Shown here in pieces: positions 15,024 through 17,239 of a stretch of 17,239 nt of DNA (the stretch's first letter is position 1; each line of letters begins with the position of its first letter). The DNA is from ZLKRG08 sp964565165 (GTDB lineage Bacteria > Actinomycetota > Actinomycetes > Nanopelagicales > Nanopelagicaceae). Below the pieces are notes generated by a model. The model was not told where the DNA came from. It was given only the letters and a program-made list of their open reading frames with translations, and did not search any database. A program made the position numbers and the translations under genes. The stretch covers positions 1 to 17,239 of the forward strand of contig CAZMDJ010000018.1 of NCBI GenBank assembly GCA_964565165.1. Direction: 5' to 3'.

Positions 15024-16460
15024 GTGTCTCGCATGGAAAAAGTTGCGAACTTTATTAACGGTAAGTCAGTCGAATCTAAATCTGGCGAAACCACAAAGAT
15101 TATTGATCCTTCAACCGGACAGGCTTATGCAGAGGCTGCGAAGTCAAATGCAGCTGATGTGGATGCAGCAATGAAGGCGGCAGCAACTGCTTTTGAAGAT
15201 TGGAGAAACACCACACCATCAGAACGTCAAAAAGCGCTGTTGAAAATTGCCGATGCATTCGAATCGCGGGCACAAGAATTAATTTCAATCGAATCCAAAA
15301 ACACGGGTAAGCCACTTGGACTTACTGAATCTGAAGAGATTCCACCTATGATCGATCAGATTCGTTTTTTTGCGGGGGCAGCAAGAAATCTAGAAGGTAA
15401 GTCTGCTGGCGAATATATGCGTGGCATGACTTCATTTATCCGTCGCGAACCAATTGGTGTATGTGCGCAAGTTACGCCTTGGAATTATCCAATGATGATG
15501 GCAGTTTGGAAATGGGCTCCAGCTATTTCAGCCGGAAATACTGTTGTATTAAAGCCATCAGAGACCACACCAATGTCTACAGTATTTATGGCAGAAGTCA
15601 TGAGTGAATTCTTGCCAGCAGGCGTTTTCAATGTGATCACCGGTGAACGAGAAACAGGCAAAGCGCTAATCGATCACCAAACACCGGCGATGGTTTCTTT
15701 AACAGGATCAGTTCGCGCCGGTATGCAAGTTGCAGAAGCAGCATCGAAATCACTAAAGCGAGTTCATTTAGAATTAGGTGGCAAAGCGCCTGTCGTAGTT
15801 TTTGCAGATGCAGATTTAGCTTCTGCTGCAGAAACTATTGCAATAACAGGTTTCTTCAATGCTGGGCAAGATTGCACCGCTGCAACTCGAGTAATTGTCG
15901 AAGAGAGCGCATACGAAGAATTCGTTGGATTACTTGCGGCTCAAGCCAAGGGGCTAAAGACCGGTGCACCAACTGAAGATGATGTGCTTTTTGGGCCGGT
16001 AAATAATGCTAATCAATTAGCACGAGTGACTGGATTCTTAAATGACGTTCCAGCGCATGCCCGAATCGTGGCTGGCGGCAAGCAGGTTGCCCGCGATGGG
16101 TTCTTTATTGAGCCAACTGTGATTGCAGACTTACAGCAAACAGATCGCCATATCCAAGAGGAAATCTTTGGGCCAGTTATAACAATCCAGAAATTTAAAG
16201 ATGAGGCAGATGCGATTCGCATGGCCAACGGAGTTGATTATGGCTTGGCTTCATCAGTTTGGACCTCAAATCATGGCCGGGCGATGCGCCTTTCAAAAGC
16301 CTTCGATTTCGGATGCGTCTGGATCAATTGCCATATTCCAATCGTGGCTGAAATGACTCATTGTGGATACAAGCGAAGTGGTTATGGAAAAGATTTGAGT
16401 AGCTATGGTTTCGAGGATTACACCCGAATCAAGCATGTCATGACAAATCTCAACGCTTAA
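15024..16460 (+). CDS. Aldehyde dehydrogenase, probably gamma-aminobutyraldehyde dehydrogenase
   Basis: NAD(P)+-dependent aldehyde oxidation; the closest family I recognise is the PatD/YdcW/Prr group, which turns 4-aminobutanal from putrescine into GABA. From GTG 15024 it has 478 residues; ATG 15033 would give 475 and is equally possible. Catalytic features are N154 (TPWNYP), K177 (LKPSETTP), E250 (LELGGKAP) and nucleophile C284 (GQDCTAATR). EEIFGPV follows at about 376-382. The C-terminal WINCHIPIVAEMTHCGYKRSG segment followed by YGFEDYTRIKHVM resembles aminobutyraldehyde dehydrogenases. The downstream gene encodes a polyamine-type binding protein, which supports the assignment. Betaine-aldehyde or another aminoaldehyde dehydrogenase is the main alternative. 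No strong ribosome binding site precedes either start. Confidence 0.9.
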   Translation: MSRMEKVANFINGKSVESKSGETTKIIDPSTGQAYAEAAKSNAADVDAAMKAAATAFEDWRNTTPSERQKALLKIADAFESRAQELISIESKNTGKPLGLTESEEIPPMIDQIRFFAGAARNLEGKSAGEYMRGMTSFIRREPIGVCAQVTPWNYPMMMAVWKWAPAISAGNTVVLKPSETTPMSTVFMAEVMSEFLPAGVFNVITGERETGKALIDHQTPAMVSLTGSVRAGMQVAEAASKSLKRVHLELGGKAPVVVFADADLASAAETIAITGFFNAGQDCTAATRVIVEESAYEEFVGLLAAQAKGLKTGAPTEDDVLFGPVNNANQLARVTGFLNDVPAHARIVAGGKQVARDGFFIEPTVIADLQQTDRHIQEEIFGPVITIQKFKDEADAIRMANGVDYGLASSVWTSNHGRAMRLSKAFDFGCVWINCHIPIVAEMTHCGYKRSGYGKDLSSYGFEDYTRIKHVMTNLNA

Positions 16461-16475
16461 ACTCTCCAAAAAAGT

Positions 16476-16504
16476 TGTTTTGAGGGTTACTATTCCCGCA
16501 TATT
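16476..16504 (+). promoter_or_regulatory. Possible promoter for the substrate-binding protein gene
   Basis: TTGTTT (16476-16481), a 17-nt spacer and CATATT (16499-16504) match the promoter consensus at three and four of six positions, in the 64-nt gap after the aldehyde dehydrogenase. The predicted start would leave a leader of about 14 nt that includes AAAGG (16514-16518), 6 nt before the ATG. Weak matches, so tentative; read-through from the upstream gene is also possible. Confidence 0.3.
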
Positions 16505-16524
16505 CGTTACAAGAAAGGCTTCCA

Positions 16525-17239
16525 ATGTCTGACCAGAATTCAATGCTTAAAGAGCTTAAGTCACTTGCAAAATCTCGTGTTACTCGACGTTCTGTTCTGG
16601 CGGGTGCAGGCGCTATAGGCGCCGGGTCATTGCTATCAGCATGTGGTGGTGGCGGATCAGATGCAGATGTCCGTTGGGGCAACTGGACTCTTTACTTAGA
16701 TTACGACAGCGATAAGAAGGTTTATCCAACTCTTGAAGAGTTCACTAAGCAGAGCAAAGTCACTGTTAAGTATTTAGAAGATTACAACGATAACGATGAG
16801 TTCTATGGCAAAGTCCAAGGACAGTTAAAGTTAAAGAAGGACATCGGTTACGATCTAATCTGTCCAACAGACTGGATGGCAGCTCGCTACATCCGTCTTG
16901 GTTATGCGCAGAAATTAGATAAGACAAATATTCCAAATGCAAAGAACATCATCTCTTCACTTGCACATGTTCCTTACGACCAGAACCGTGATTACTCACT
17001 AACTTGGCAGGGCATCATGGGTGGTTTCACTTGGAACAAGGAGAAACTTCCAAAGGGTGTTCACACACTAGATGAACTATTTGCACCAGCTAACAAGGGA
17101 AAGATCGAAGTTCTTACTGAACTTCGCGACACCGTTGGCGTAATCATGATGGCGCAAGGAGTGGACATCTCTAAGTTCACAGCTGATCAGTATTACAACG
17201 CACTTGATTTCTTACAGAAGAAGATCGCTGATGGATTTA
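16525..17239 (+). CDS. potD: Tat-exported lipoprotein, polyamine ABC transporter substrate-binding protein (3'-partial)
   Basis: The frame is open from ATG 16525 to the window end, giving 238 residues of a longer protein. The N-terminus has a twin-arginine signal (TRRSVL, R21-R22), a hydrophobic stretch, and a lipobox LLSAC ending at C40, followed by a Gly/Ser linker. It should therefore be a folded-export lipoprotein anchored outside the cytoplasmic membrane. The mature part (RWGNWTLYLDYD, then FYGKVQGQLK, YDLICPTDWMAARYI and a GFTWNKEKLP segment) resembles PotD/PotF-type spermidine/putrescine-binding proteins of the periplasmic-binding class. Substrate is inferred from this resemblance and from the aminoaldehyde dehydrogenase upstream. 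Permease and ATPase genes would be expected just beyond the window. AAAGG at 16514-16518 supports the start. Confidence 0.85.
   Translation, partial: MSDQNSMLKELKSLAKSRVTRRSVLAGAGAIGAGSLLSACGGGGSDADVRWGNWTLYLDYDSDKKVYPTLEEFTKQSKVTVKYLEDYNDNDEFYGKVQGQLKLKKDIGYDLICPTDWMAARYIRLGYAQKLDKTNIPNAKNIISSLAHVPYDQNRDYSLTWQGIMGGFTWNKEKLPKGVHTLDELFAPANKGKIEVLTELRDTVGVIMMAQGVDISKFTADQYYNALDFLQKKIADGF

Noticed and set aside
16464..16485. Intrinsic terminator after the aldehyde dehydrogenase
   Set aside because: CTCcAAAA/TTTTGAG forms only a weak A-T-rich stem with a bulge and no following T-tract on the plus strand.
16609..16623. GGCGC/GCGCC inverted repeat in the lipoprotein signal-peptide coding region
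   Set aside because: Only 5 bp around a 5-nt loop, and it falls in Ala/Gly codons where such GC-rich repeats arise easily.
16293..16682. 129-codon minus-strand frame over the end of the dehydrogenase and the lipoprotein start
   Set aside because: It opposes two clear genes, including a conserved dehydrogenase C-terminus and a Tat signal peptide, and has no visible motif.

Overview
The window is an ordinary, densely packed stretch of bacterial chromosome. All genes are on the + strand except one. Several things point to a small-genome actinobacterium. The order ilvB-ilvN-ilvC-serA-leuB-ilvE-cimA is typical of Actinobacteria, as is xerC next to rpsB-tsf-pyrH-frr-cdsA-rlmN. Base composition is only moderate in GC, intergenic gaps are minimal, and TAATG, ATGA and GTGA start/stop overlaps are frequent. 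Together these fit freshwater planktonic Actinobacteria (Nanopelagicales / acI-like). The lineage is inferred from gene order and codon style, not from a marker-gene comparison.

Region 1 (1-8369) is one amino-acid biosynthesis operon. It encodes acetohydroxyacid synthase large and small subunits (ilvB, ilvN), ketol-acid reductoisomerase (ilvC), D-3-phosphoglycerate dehydrogenase (serA), 3-isopropylmalate dehydrogenase (leuB), branched-chain aminotransferase (ilvE) and citramalate synthase (cimA). With leuCD and ilvD encoded elsewhere, these make valine, leucine and isoleucine. CimA supplies 2-oxobutyrate from pyruvate and acetyl-CoA, so isoleucine need not come from threonine; SerA opens the serine branch. 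The ilvB frame is cut by the window edge and carries two in-frame TGA codons in its first 61 bases.

Region 2 (8380-14384) starts with xerC, a tyrosine recombinase for chromosome dimer resolution. A 218-nt leader with several inverted repeats follows, then rpsB-tsf-pyrH-frr-cdsA-rlmN: ribosomal protein S2, EF-Ts, UMP kinase, ribosome recycling factor, CDP-diglyceride synthase and an rRNA/tRNA methyltransferase. The most striking non-coding signal is here. A perfect 11-bp inverted repeat buries the pyrH Shine-Dalgarno and places the start codon at the edge of the loop.

Region 3 (14362-17239) holds a minus-strand FMN-binding, pyridoxamine-oxidase-like protein that converges on and overlaps the end of rlmN. 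Facing away from it, after a 26-bp gap, is an aldehyde dehydrogenase resembling gamma-aminobutyraldehyde dehydrogenases. It is followed by the start of a Tat-type lipoprotein resembling spermidine/putrescine-binding proteins, truncated by the window end. The last two look like the edge of a polyamine uptake and degradation locus.

I found no mobile element, CRISPR array, tRNA or rRNA, no gene-free stretch over 300 bases, and no convincing intrinsic terminator. I see no new multi-gene system; the items worth following up are the cis-acting structures and the damaged ilvB start.
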